NCBI RefSeq assembly: GCF_009791395.1
Contig: NZ_WSZK01000015.1
Location: 620,001 to 684,000, forward strand
Length of the DNA: 64,000 nt
DNA from: Halomarina oriensis
GTDB lineage: Archaea; Halobacteriota; Halobacteria; Halobacteriales; Haloarculaceae
Direction: 5' to 3'
Both the position numbers and the translations under genes were made by a program. Position 1 is the first letter of the stretch. Every line of letters starts with the position of its first letter. Positions 33,753-41,747 of this stretch are shown here, piece after piece. Below the pieces are notes generated by a model. The model was not told the origin of the DNA and searched no databases. It saw only the letters and a list, made by a program, of their open reading frames with translations.

Positions 33753-33958
33753 GCACTCACGTCGCCGACGGCCCGCACCCCGAGACGCACTGCGTCTCGT
33801 GTGGGATCGCGCTGCTCGTCGAGGAGTTTGCTCACGGCGACCTCCGCTGTGACACCTGCGACCCGCGGCGGGACACCGACGCCACCCGAGAGTGCTCGAC
33901 GTGCGGGCGAGAGGCCCACCACGCCCGAGTGCGCCGAGGCTTTTGCTGTTCTGACTGA
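33749..33958 (+). CDS. Double zinc-knuckle protein
   Basis: 69 residues with CVSCG, CDTCD, CSTCGR and a final FCCSD, four cysteine pairs arranged as two zinc sites. Last gene of the short plus-strand operon, ahead of the terminator hairpin. Role unknown. Confidence 0.6.
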   Translation: MSTHVADGPHPETHCVSCGIALLVEEFAHGDLRCDTCDPRRDTDATRECSTCGREAHHARVRRGFCCSD

Positions 33959-33988
33959 CGAGCGTCGCCACTGTTCGCTGTTCTTCTA

Positions 33989-34031
33989 CCCCTCGCCTTC
34001 AACTGGAGTGACAGCTCCATCCGGCGAGGGG
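33989..34031. terminator. Nested hairpin between converging operons
   Basis: CCCCTCGCC (33989-33997) pairs perfectly with GGCGAGGGG (34023-34031), and an inner TGGAG (34004-34008) pairs with CTCCA (34015-34019). It lies between the plus-strand zinc genes and the end of the late minus-strand module, so it probably ends transcription in both directions. Confidence 0.55.
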
Positions 34032-34061
34032 ACACACTACGCTTCCGCTGAAAAGGAGTCT

Positions 34062-35951
34062 CTACTCGCGTGTGAACACGCCGGCCAGCTTCTCCCGGAG
34101 TGCCTGGAGCCGTGACGTGTCGCTCTCGACCTCATCGAGGCGCTCGGAGTGATTGCCCAGCGCCGCCTCGTGTTCGCTCAGCTGTTCGTCGTGGCTGGCG
34201 ACGTCTGCTGTGAGAGTCGCGACCTGGCCGGCCAGCGCCTCGAGCTCAGCCGAGGAATCGCCCCCATCGTCCGAGCCATCGGCAGAGTCGCCGCCGCCAT
34301 CGTTTCCCGACTCGTCACCGCTGTCGCCGCCATCCTCGTCGCCACCGGGCCTCTCGTCGAGAGTGTAGGGCAGAGCGAGTACCTCGCCATCGACGAGGAT
34401 CTCCGCCTCACCAGTCGCTTCGGCCCGGACGACGTCGCCCGAGAATCGATAGCTGTCCGTGCCGGTCCAGCGAATCGTCCCGGTGGCGACCGGCCCCTCG
34501 ACCGCGTCGCCCGCGGCAGGGTTGGAGTCGTCGCCGTGTTCGAGTTCGCCGTCGACTTCCACGCGATACGTCGCTTCTGGCGTGCCAGTGCCGTTGATTG
34601 TGAGGTCTCTCATGGCTGTGTCTGTGATGTTGTCTCCGCCGCTGTCCTCGCCGCCGTCCGTTCGCACCACGTCCCGAGAGCCGTCGACGTCGATGTCCGC
34701 CCGCGCGTTCGGCATATCGACCTCGACACCCGCCAGCCGCGAGCCGTGACGGTTTTCAAGGACGACCGCTGCCCCGCCATCGCAGTCGCCACTCCCAGTC
34801 ACGGCCACGTTTCGCAGGTCGATGCCCCACGGCTCGGCGGGCGTCTTGTGTCTGGAGAGGCGCTGGTTGGCGGGGTCACGACACCAGATAGGCGGGATGC
34901 CATCGACGTCGACGTGAACCGTCGTGTCGTGGATGTCGAGCGCGCCATCGGAGTTGTTGATCGTGATGCCCGCCTGCCCGCGCGAGCTGTGGACTGAGCG
35001 GATCTCGACCTCACATCGATAAATGCCGCCGCCGCTTTTCCCGAACTGCGCGCTCGAGAAGTAGACGCCATTGATTCCGGTCGGGACGTCCTCCTCGATT
35101 GGACCGTCCTTGTTCGAGTCGCCGAACGGTCGCCGGCGAGCGTTGTAGGCCTCTCGGACGTCATCGGGGAGCTCGGAGGCGAGCAGGTTCTCGGGATGTG
35201 CGTTCTCCCAGTCCATCACGACCTCGCAGTCGTGCAGCTCCGACCCAGCGGCCGACCGGATGACCGCCATGTCGTTCGTGTCGAACTCACAGCGCTCGAA
35301 GACGATGCTCCCCGGATGCTTCCCGGTGTAGAGTCCGCCGTCACCGCCCTGGTTGGCGACGACGCACTCTCGGAAGTGAAGCGTCCCCTCGTGGGCGTTG
35401 AACACACCACCGCCGCCGTCCGACGAGCCGTGACCGACGAAGATCGAGGGGCCGGTCTTTCGCCAGCGTTCGATGGTCCCCTCGCCGTCGGGCTCGCCGA
35501 TGAGCGGCATGAGCGACCAGCGACAGAACGGCTCGGCACCGGAGCGTCCGAGGTGATCGACGTCGTGGACCTCGATGCCGTCCCGAGCGCGAAGCGCGTT
35601 GCCGATGTCCCCGCCGGTCCAGGAGTCGCCGTTGTCGAACGCGAGGTTCTCGACGAGGATATCCTCGCTGTCGAACGAACTGTTGATGAACCGCGTCGAT
35701 GGGCCATCGGAGCGGAAGACGACATCGGCCGGCGTCTTCCCGAGCCCGCGGATGCCCCAGCGTCGGAGCGTTCCGTCGACGGGGCCGTGCTTGCTGCCCG
35801 AGCCCTCGAAGACGTACTCGCCGGGCGGCACCTCGATGAGCAGGTCGTCGTCGGTCGGGATGCTAATCGGGTCGGACGCGTCGGGCGACCAGCCGAGGTC
35901 GTCGACCGCGTGTTTGACTGTGCTGAACGTGATGCCGTGTCTGGTGATCAT
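34062..35951 (-). CDS. Tail spike, right-handed beta-helix with C-terminal coiled coil
   Basis: 629 residues. The leader MITRHGITFSTVKHAVDDLGW and GEYVFEGSG introduce a pectate-lyase-like parallel beta-helix (INSSFDSEDILVENLAFDNG, SIVFERCEFDTNDMAVI, GITINNSDGALDIHDTTVHVD). From about 540 there is an Asp/Gly/Ser-rich spacer and then heptads (LEALAGQVATLTADVASHDEQLSEHEAAL) that could trimerise. It likely binds or degrades the host surface glycan. Last gene of the late operon. Confidence 0.8.
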   Translation of the reverse strand: MITRHGITFSTVKHAVDDLGWSPDASDPISIPTDDDLLIEVPPGEYVFEGSGSKHGPVDGTLRRWGIRGLGKTPADVVFRSDGPSTRFINSSFDSEDILVENLAFDNGDSWTGGDIGNALRARDGIEVHDVDHLGRSGAEPFCRWSLMPLIGEPDGEGTIERWRKTGPSIFVGHGSSDGGGGVFNAHEGTLHFRECVVANQGGDGGLYTGKHPGSIVFERCEFDTNDMAVIRSAAGSELHDCEVVMDWENAHPENLLASELPDDVREAYNARRRPFGDSNKDGPIEEDVPTGINGVYFSSAQFGKSGGGIYRCEVEIRSVHSSRGQAGITINNSDGALDIHDTTVHVDVDGIPPIWCRDPANQRLSRHKTPAEPWGIDLRNVAVTGSGDCDGGAAVVLENRHGSRLAGVEVDMPNARADIDVDGSRDVVRTDGGEDSGGDNITDTAMRDLTINGTGTPEATYRVEVDGELEHGDDSNPAAGDAVEGPVATGTIRWTGTDSYRFSGDVVRAEATGEAEILVDGEVLALPYTLDERPGGDEDGGDSGDESGNDGGGDSADGSDDGGDSSAELEALAGQVATLTADVASHDEQLSEHEAALGNHSERLDEVESDTSRLQALREKLAGVFTRE

Positions 35952-36035
35952 GGATAGCTGTCGCTACGCTGCGCGTTGTTTACACTTTGACTCGGAAGGG
36001 GTACCGTACAGAACTCGTTGTGAGCGAGTGGTTCG

Positions 36036-36749
36036 TTACGGTAGACCGAGCTGGAGTTCGTCCCAGTTCCCTGTCCCGACCTGCACGAAGCCGACTCCTC
36101 GTCCTCGATGCTGCGTGTCGTCCATCACGATCTCGTCTTCAAGTGTCGTCCGGACGCCCGAGCCCGGCGACGGCACGTCCGTCGCCCACAGCTGGCCAAC
36201 GTGGTGGCCTTCACCATCACCGTCGAGGACGACCGCAAGGATGTACCACTCATCGTCCGGGACGGCCGGGCCGGTCTCAGTCAGGAACGGAATGTCGCCC
36301 CCAGAGTCCGCTCGGCGAAACGCGAGTTGGTCGTAGTAGGTGTCGAAGTCCAGCGTCAGCCAGTAACAGCCGTATCCGTCGGTTTCGTGGCCCGGCGCGT
36401 GACAAAACGAAATGCCGATGAAGTTGTCGATGGGGCGGACCGCCATCGCAATCGTCGAGCCTGCAGCAGCACTCGACCCCAGTTCGGGGTACGTCTCCAA
36501 GCCATCGCCAGGATACGACCACTTCCGGATCCGGACGTCGTTCGACCGCTCCGCACACGACGGCCCGCGGAACGAATCCGAGGACGTCCCGACGAGCGAG
36601 TCCGAGCCGCGCCACGGCCCCTGTGAGGCGTCGAGGTTCTCGACCCCACCGATGGGGTCGTTGAACGATTCGATGGCCAGTTCGCCCGCGAACGCCCCGT
36701 CCTGCACCGCAAACGCACCGTCTTGTACTGCGAAGTCGAAATCAGGCAT
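36036..36749 (-). CDS. Lectin-like tail protein
   Basis: 237 residues. Two copies of AVQDGAFA open the protein, followed by a jelly-roll-like domain (SNDVRIRKWSYPGDGLETYPELGSSAAAGSTIAMAVRPIDNFIGISF). Probably receptor-binding or a fibre tip. It overlaps the next gene upstream by a single base. 84 bases without a gene separate it from the spike. Confidence 0.6.
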   Translation of the reverse strand: MPDFDFAVQDGAFAVQDGAFAGELAIESFNDPIGGVENLDASQGPWRGSDSLVGTSSDSFRGPSCAERSNDVRIRKWSYPGDGLETYPELGSSAAAGSTIAMAVRPIDNFIGISFCHAPGHETDGYGCYWLTLDFDTYYDQLAFRRADSGGDIPFLTETGPAVPDDEWYILAVVLDGDGEGHHVGQLWATDVPSPGSGVRTTLEDEIVMDDTQHRGRGVGFVQVGTGNWDELQLGLP

Positions 36750-37618
36750 TATTCCAGGAGGTAGGTGAACAGCGCACCAACGCGCTGGGTGGCCCCGGAG
36801 TCGTTCTCGATGACGAACTCGACCGGTGCGTGCTCACCCGTGAGCGTCACGAGGGGTGTGTCGACAGTCCCGCTCGCCCGTCGTGCGGTCGTCGAGTAAC
36901 GACTGGTGCCGGTCTCGTCGTAGACGCGGGCGCGGACGTTCTGTGGCACCGTTCCATCGGGGGTAGTGAGCGTGATGCCGACGAGCTTCAGCGAGAGCCC
37001 ACTCGGGACGTACTCGACGGCCCGTGACCGGTCGGTATCTGGGATGCGCCCAACCGGAAGGGTGACCGTCCTGCTGTCGCGGACGAGCGTCGTCAGTGAG
37101 CGCCCAGCCAAGGCATCGGTTGATACAGCGCTCGTGACAGCCGTTGCCCCACTCCCCTCGTAGCGCTGGTTCGGGACATCTACCTGTTGGCCAATGGCTC
37201 GTCGGTCGGTTCCGTCGATTACGCCAGACCCGTCGGTGTCGTAGTCGGCGACCGGAATGCGAGGGTCCTCGGCCGCGAACGCACCGTCGAGACCGACGAT
37301 GACAGCATCAGGTTGGGAGAGATCAGCACCGACGTACACCGACTGGTCGCTCGTCGACGCGGCCAGCGTTACCGACGACGCCGTATCCCGACCCAGATAG
37401 ACGCCGCCAACGATGGCTTCGCCAGTGTCGACCTGAACGGTGAGGTCAGCACTCGATAGTTCGGGCGTGAAGGCGTTGAGTGGCGTCGCCTCGATGACTG
37501 AGTCACCGTCTGGAACGACCCAGCCACCGTCGGGTGCGTGTGCGCCACGGGCTATCGTCGCCGCTGTAATCTGTGCGCTAATCGGCCGATTCGGTGAGGG
37601 GTTGACGAGGTCGGTCAT
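36749..37618 (-). CDS. Tail/fibre structural protein
   Basis: 289 residues, beta-rich and Thr/Ser/Asp-rich (VQVDTGEAIVGGVYLGRDTASSVTLAASTSD), with a dockerin-like YDTDGSGVIDGTDRRA loop that may bind calcium. Position after the hub suggests a distal tail or fibre component. Confidence 0.6.
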   Translation of the reverse strand: MTDLVNPSPNRPISAQITAATIARGAHAPDGGWVVPDGDSVIEATPLNAFTPELSSADLTVQVDTGEAIVGGVYLGRDTASSVTLAASTSDQSVYVGADLSQPDAVIVGLDGAFAAEDPRIPVADYDTDGSGVIDGTDRRAIGQQVDVPNQRYEGSGATAVTSAVSTDALAGRSLTTLVRDSRTVTLPVGRIPDTDRSRAVEYVPSGLSLKLVGITLTTPDGTVPQNVRARVYDETGTSRYSTTARRASGTVDTPLVTLTGEHAPVEFVIENDSGATQRVGALFTYLLE

Positions 37619-37619
37619 G

Positions 37620-38126
37620 TTAGACGGCGGAGAAGGTGAGGGTGATTTCGACGGTGAGCGTGGTCTGGCTGTCTTTCGATTTCGCGGGGAATGTCGCGTG
37701 GTTCAGCAACCAATCGCCCGCGTAGACGCCTACCTCGGTGATATCCTGGCCGTTCGCCTCAGCACTTCCGAAGAAGCCGGCGACGAACACCGACGGTGTC
37801 TCGGGCTCGGTCGTTGCGACGACAGTCCGCGCGACTTCACTCGCAAGGGCGGTGTCCGACTCACCACTCGTTGAGCCGGTCCCGATGGCGACCTCCGACA
37901 CCTCGGGAACAGCCTGTCCGCTCAACCCCGAGACGATCCAGTCGTGGAGCCCGATACAGGTCGTGTTGCGCGAGCGGTCGACGTGCTCGGCAGGAACACG
38001 ACGGAGCGCAGCAAGTCGAGACCGATCATCGAGGCTCGCCCAGTTCGGGACGGTCTCTCGAACGGCGTCGATATCGTGAGTGGCGATTCGCACGTTCGTC
38101 GTGGTGGCTGTCGTGTGGACCGTCAC
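37620..38126 (-). CDS. Tail fibre/collar-like protein
   Basis: 168 residues from GTG at 38126, placed just 1 bp after the stop of the gene upstream. VSEVAIGTGSTSGESDTALASEV and AEANGQDITEVGVYAG are motifs repeatedly seen in phage tail collar and fibre proteins. A longer frame to 38225 would overlap the upstream gene and is rejected. Confidence 0.65.
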   Translation of the reverse strand: MTVHTTATTTNVRIATHDIDAVRETVPNWASLDDRSRLAALRRVPAEHVDRSRNTTCIGLHDWIVSGLSGQAVPEVSEVAIGTGSTSGESDTALASEVARTVVATTEPETPSVFVAGFFGSAEANGQDITEVGVYAGDWLLNHATFPAKSKDSQTTLTVEITLTFSAV

Positions 38127-38127
38127 G

Positions 38128-38352
38128 TCACAGTCCCCACTCGGCGAAGTTCCAGTCGGCGCTGTCCCATACACCGGACCCTGCGTTCGCTGTCGACACC
38201 GAGACGCTATCGGCTGACCCTTCAACGTCTGGTGGCGGTGCGGCGATGACGCCCACGTCGCTGTCGGGGTCGTCTTCGTTTTCGCTTCGGCGCAGGCGGT
38301 CGCGCTGCTTGCGGAGCAGTCGTGATGCCTCTCGGTTGCTGATGTCTCTCAT
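38128..38352 (-). CDS. Small tail-region protein
   Basis: 74 residues. Basic N-terminal helix (REASRLLRKQRDRLRRSE), then a flexible region and an aromatic end, WDSADWNFAEWGL. Possibly a linker for the tail tip. Not recognised. Confidence 0.5.
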   Translation of the reverse strand: MRDISNREASRLLRKQRDRLRRSENEDDPDSDVGVIAAPPPDVEGSADSVSVSTANAGSGVWDSADWNFAEWGL

Positions 38353-38358
38353 AACTAA

Positions 38359-39888
38359 TTAGAGTGATTTCGTCTCTTGGGCGGTCACGTCGGTCGTCAT
38401 GGTCGCCCCGGCGTAGCTGATCGTTCGCTGGATGACGATGTGGTCGCCGACTGCCCCTTCTAACGGGAACTGAGCGTCGAACACCTCGCCTGCTTGGAGC
38501 GTGTGGGCGTCGGGGCCACGGGCACCAAAGGAGAGCTCCCGTCGGGGTTCATCGCGGTGGCGAAGCTCAGCGTCCCCTCGGTCGCGGGCAGCACGGAACG
38601 TCTGCAGACCGTCGTCCTTGATTCGGTCTTCGCGCCGTCCGTACTCTCGCTGACTCGCTGGCGACTCAACGCGTACGGAGATCGGATACGGGAAGTACGC
38701 CCGATAGGCTGGGACACTGGAGGTGTCCACGCCGATTTCCTGACCGGTTGACCCATCGGATTCGACGATGAGCCACGGGTTCGGCTCAGGGAGTGTGTGC
38801 TTGCTCATCCGGAACGTCGTGAATCCGTCATCGTCGAGGAACTCCGCTGAGATCTGTGTCGGGTCGGTGATGTCCGACTGGGTGTCATCGACGGCGATCG
38901 GCTGGCCACCGTCGTCTTTCTGCAGTCGAACGACGATTCCGTCGGCATCTTCCGAGCGGTCTGCTCGCGTCCACACCTCAATGCGTGCGAGTCGTGACTT
39001 CCGCGTCGAGATGCGGTGCAGGATTCGGTTGGTGTCGGTCACCGTCTGATACGACGAGACAGTCTCCTGAGCGTCGTCAACGGCGAAGTCTGTCCCTCCG
39101 TCGACGCGGATAACGTTCGCGAGGTCGTCGTCGTTGATGCGGACGTTGTGTGTCGTCGCGTCGGCCGGCCCGATCTCCGTCTTGGCGGCGAGGTCAGCCA
39201 GTGGGACGAACGCCAGCGACCGCCCCCGCGAGAACAATACTGCGTCGGCTTTCGCCGCGAGGTCGCCGAGGACGTCAAGCAGGTTCTGACCGTTAGAGAA
39301 CTCGTCAGTGACCGTCTCACAGCGTCCCAATAGTGACCGGTCGATAGCTGGAGCCTCGCGCCGGAGGAGTGTGTTCACGATGGCGGACTCTGCGTTGGGA
39401 TCCTCCTCAGGGAGACAGATGGGGGCGTCCTCGAAGGCGTCGTACACCTGTGCGAAACCACACTTCGCGAATACCCAGTCTTGGCTCTCGATATCGAGTG
39501 TCGCATCTTGTGGGCCGGCCCGTTCTGGCGTCTGACTGCGGACCATGCCCGTCCACAGCGAGCCATATCCACCGAACAGCCCCGACCCGTACGCGTCGGT
39601 GCTGTACGCCCGCTTTCGGTTTGCCGGCGTGTCGGCGATGAACTCGACTCGGTCACCACTCGTAATGTCGCCAGTGTACTGCCCGTCGTCGTTCCCGATG
39701 GTCAGCTGGGCGGTGTCCTTTCGTGCCTGAATCCGCTCGGTGATGTCGATGGCTTCAACGTCGGCATCGGCGACCGTCACATCCGCGTCGGCGAGGTCAT
39801 CCGACTCGTTTCCGGGCTTGAAGACGGCGAGCTGAGCGCCTCGAACCGGAAGGACGCTACTTCGCGGCAGGCTATCTCCGGTGCTCAT
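38359..39888 (-). CDS. Baseplate hub-like tail protein
   Basis: 509 residues. An N-terminal beta domain (IDITERIQARKDTAQLTIGNDDGQYTGDITSGDRVEF) is typical of gp27/late-control-D type hubs. VTDEFSNGQNLLDVLGDLAAKADAVLFSRGRSLAFVPL follows the usual second domain. It should form the ring at the tail tip below the tape measure. ATGA overlap with the gene upstream. Confidence 0.72.
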   Translation of the reverse strand: MSTGDSLPRSSVLPVRGAQLAVFKPGNESDDLADADVTVADADVEAIDITERIQARKDTAQLTIGNDDGQYTGDITSGDRVEFIADTPANRKRAYSTDAYGSGLFGGYGSLWTGMVRSQTPERAGPQDATLDIESQDWVFAKCGFAQVYDAFEDAPICLPEEDPNAESAIVNTLLRREAPAIDRSLLGRCETVTDEFSNGQNLLDVLGDLAAKADAVLFSRGRSLAFVPLADLAAKTEIGPADATTHNVRINDDDLANVIRVDGGTDFAVDDAQETVSSYQTVTDTNRILHRISTRKSRLARIEVWTRADRSEDADGIVVRLQKDDGGQPIAVDDTQSDITDPTQISAEFLDDDGFTTFRMSKHTLPEPNPWLIVESDGSTGQEIGVDTSSVPAYRAYFPYPISVRVESPASQREYGRREDRIKDDGLQTFRAARDRGDAELRHRDEPRRELSFGARGPDAHTLQAGEVFDAQFPLEGAVGDHIVIQRTISYAGATMTTDVTAQETKSL

Positions 39889-40580
39889 GTCGTGTGCATG
39901 TAGTCGATGGTAGTCGGAGCGCTGCTCACTCCGCCGAAGAAATAGAGACGGAACCCAGCGTTACCGGCCCAGGTCTCGTCGTTTTCGGTGTGGGTGAATA
40001 GCACCGAGGCACTCGCGTAATCGCTCACGGTCACGACGATATCGTTGTCCGTCCCGCCGTTGGTTCCGTCACGCCAGTCAACCTCCAGCTCAACGAAGTC
40101 ACCTGATGTCATCCCGATACCACTGGTATCGGCGAATTCAGACGCCGTCCCGTCGCCGTCCTCGCGGATGACACGGGCGCGGTCGTTGTCGAACTGAAGC
40201 TGAGCGGTGTAGCCCGTGTTTGAGCCTTCCCAGCCGAACCAGAGGCTGTATCGCGACCCGCCCGACCCGACCGTCGACGGGCGTACGTACTGACGAAGCA
40301 CCTGTCCTTTCGAGAAGTACGCTGGGAGCGAGCCACTGGACGTTGACTCGATGTTGGCCGTCGACGCGTTGGTGTCGGTGACCACCGCAGCGCCCCCCTC
40401 GACGAAATTAGAGGTGTCGCTCGCGAATTCGGTGGTCTCGTCGGTCCAGCCTGCGTTGAGCGTGCCGTCGAACGAGTCGATAATGGTGACGGTGGGGCCG
40501 AGCGAGGTCTGGAGTACCCCGTTCTCGACGGCCGGACGTGCAGGGAAGCCACCGTTCAACGGCAGCGGTATCAGGCTCAT
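39885..40580 (-). CDS. Tail protein with jelly-roll/lectin-like fold
   Basis: 231 residues. FDGTLNAGWTDETTEFASDTSNFVEGGAAVV and RYSLWFGWEGSNTGYTAQLQFDNDRARVI resemble concanavalin-like carbohydrate-binding domains. Likely a host-recognition fibre element; ATGA overlaps on both sides tie it to the tail operon. Confidence 0.6.
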   Translation of the reverse strand: MSLIPLPLNGGFPARPAVENGVLQTSLGPTVTIIDSFDGTLNAGWTDETTEFASDTSNFVEGGAAVVTDTNASTANIESTSSGSLPAYFSKGQVLRQYVRPSTVGSGGSRYSLWFGWEGSNTGYTAQLQFDNDRARVIREDGDGTASEFADTSGIGMTSGDFVELEVDWRDGTNGGTDNDIVVTVSDYASASVLFTHTENDETWAGNAGFRLYFFGGVSSAPTTIDYMHTT

Positions 40581-41719
40581 GTGATGGTATAGTGGATGTA
40601 TCCTGTGAGGTCGGCACTCCCGGACGAAGAGTTATTCACCAGCTTGAACCGGACGTCGTCTGCTCCGCCAATCGCCGGCGGGGCCCCCGAGTAATCAGTG
40701 TACTTCGAGGAGGACCCGGCGACGTAGTTATCTGACCCGTCACGAACTTCAACGAAGTAGTCAGCGCTCGTCGAACCAGCGGCGGTCTGTACACCGACTT
40801 CGATCACGTTGAGGGACTTCCCGGACGGCACGCGAACACGGCTTTCGGCGAAGTCGCCGCCGTCCGGAACGGTCTGGATTTGGAACTCACAGGTCCGCAA
40901 CTGTTCGCTGGGAGGCGGGACATCTGGAATATCCGATGTGTTCGCGAGTGGGCCGTTTTCGTCCTCAACCGTCCCGTTGGGTACCGAGACGTCGCCGGAG
41001 TCGTGATCAACGAGCAGAGCACTCCCGACGCCACCAGTACCGCCCGCAAAGAGACGAAAGCCGCGATCGTCGAAGCGGTAGGTGAAAGGATTCGTGTTTG
41101 AGCCCCCCGAGGTATCTACGAACCGCATCACATCGTTGGCAGCAGTCTCAACGCGGAACGTGTTCTCTTGAACGACGAAGCGACCGTTCTCGGCGACCAC
41201 ATCGCCACCCACTTTCGCGTTCAGGATATTCTGGCTGTTGACCGCGTCGTAGAGGATAACTGAGGACGCCGCAGTGTCGGTGTACAGCAGCAGGTTGCTG
41301 GTCGTGTCGGTGGTTAGTCGTGGGCCACGAGTGAACTGGATATTGCCGTAGAACTCCGCGCCCTCGGTGAAGATGTTGTACGTGTCAGTCCGGGCGAACT
41401 GGTTTGGTTCCGCACCGCCGAGCGTCTTCGCATCACCGTCCCAGATGGTAATCCACTGGTCGCCGTTGTCGTAGAAGAGATGTGGCAGTGACGTGCTGTT
41501 CCCATTCCGCGGGTCCGTGGTATCGGTTGCGAGGTACCACCGGCCTTCTTTCTCGGGAGGGTCGACAGGCTTCGGTGGCGTGCCGGTCGTTGGCCCCTTC
41601 TTGATAACATCCGCGTCGAGTTCGTTGACGCCGAGGATGGTGTTCAGCTTCTCGCCCCATACATCGGCGTCGCCACCGACGATGGGTGTGTTCCAGCCGT
41701 GATATGGTGTTTCTGGCAT
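40577..41719 (-). CDS. Tail fibre protein
   Basis: 380 residues starting MPETPYHGWNTPIVGGDADVWGEKLNTILGVN, a common tail-fibre head-binding leader. Then a repetitive beta region (FTEGAEFYGNIQFTRGPRL, NSQNILNAKVGGDVVAENGRFVVQEN, DHDSGDVSVPNGTVEDENGPL) such as found in trimeric phage fibres. A beta-sandwich tip ends it. Confidence 0.7.
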   Translation of the reverse strand: MPETPYHGWNTPIVGGDADVWGEKLNTILGVNELDADVIKKGPTTGTPPKPVDPPEKEGRWYLATDTTDPRNGNSTSLPHLFYDNGDQWITIWDGDAKTLGGAEPNQFARTDTYNIFTEGAEFYGNIQFTRGPRLTTDTTSNLLLYTDTAASSVILYDAVNSQNILNAKVGGDVVAENGRFVVQENTFRVETAANDVMRFVDTSGGSNTNPFTYRFDDRGFRLFAGGTGGVGSALLVDHDSGDVSVPNGTVEDENGPLANTSDIPDVPPPSEQLRTCEFQIQTVPDGGDFAESRVRVPSGKSLNVIEVGVQTAAGSTSADYFVEVRDGSDNYVAGSSSKYTDYSGAPPAIGGADDVRFKLVNNSSSGSADLTGYIHYTIT

Positions 41720-41747
41720 GATGAAAACTGGTGTGCGAAGACGTCGC

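Noticed and set aside
37620-38225. Longer form of the collar-like gene starting at 38225
   Set aside because: Its extra N-terminus overlaps the whole end of the upstream gene in another frame and is Arg/Pro-rich; the GTG at 38126 sits just after the upstream stop.
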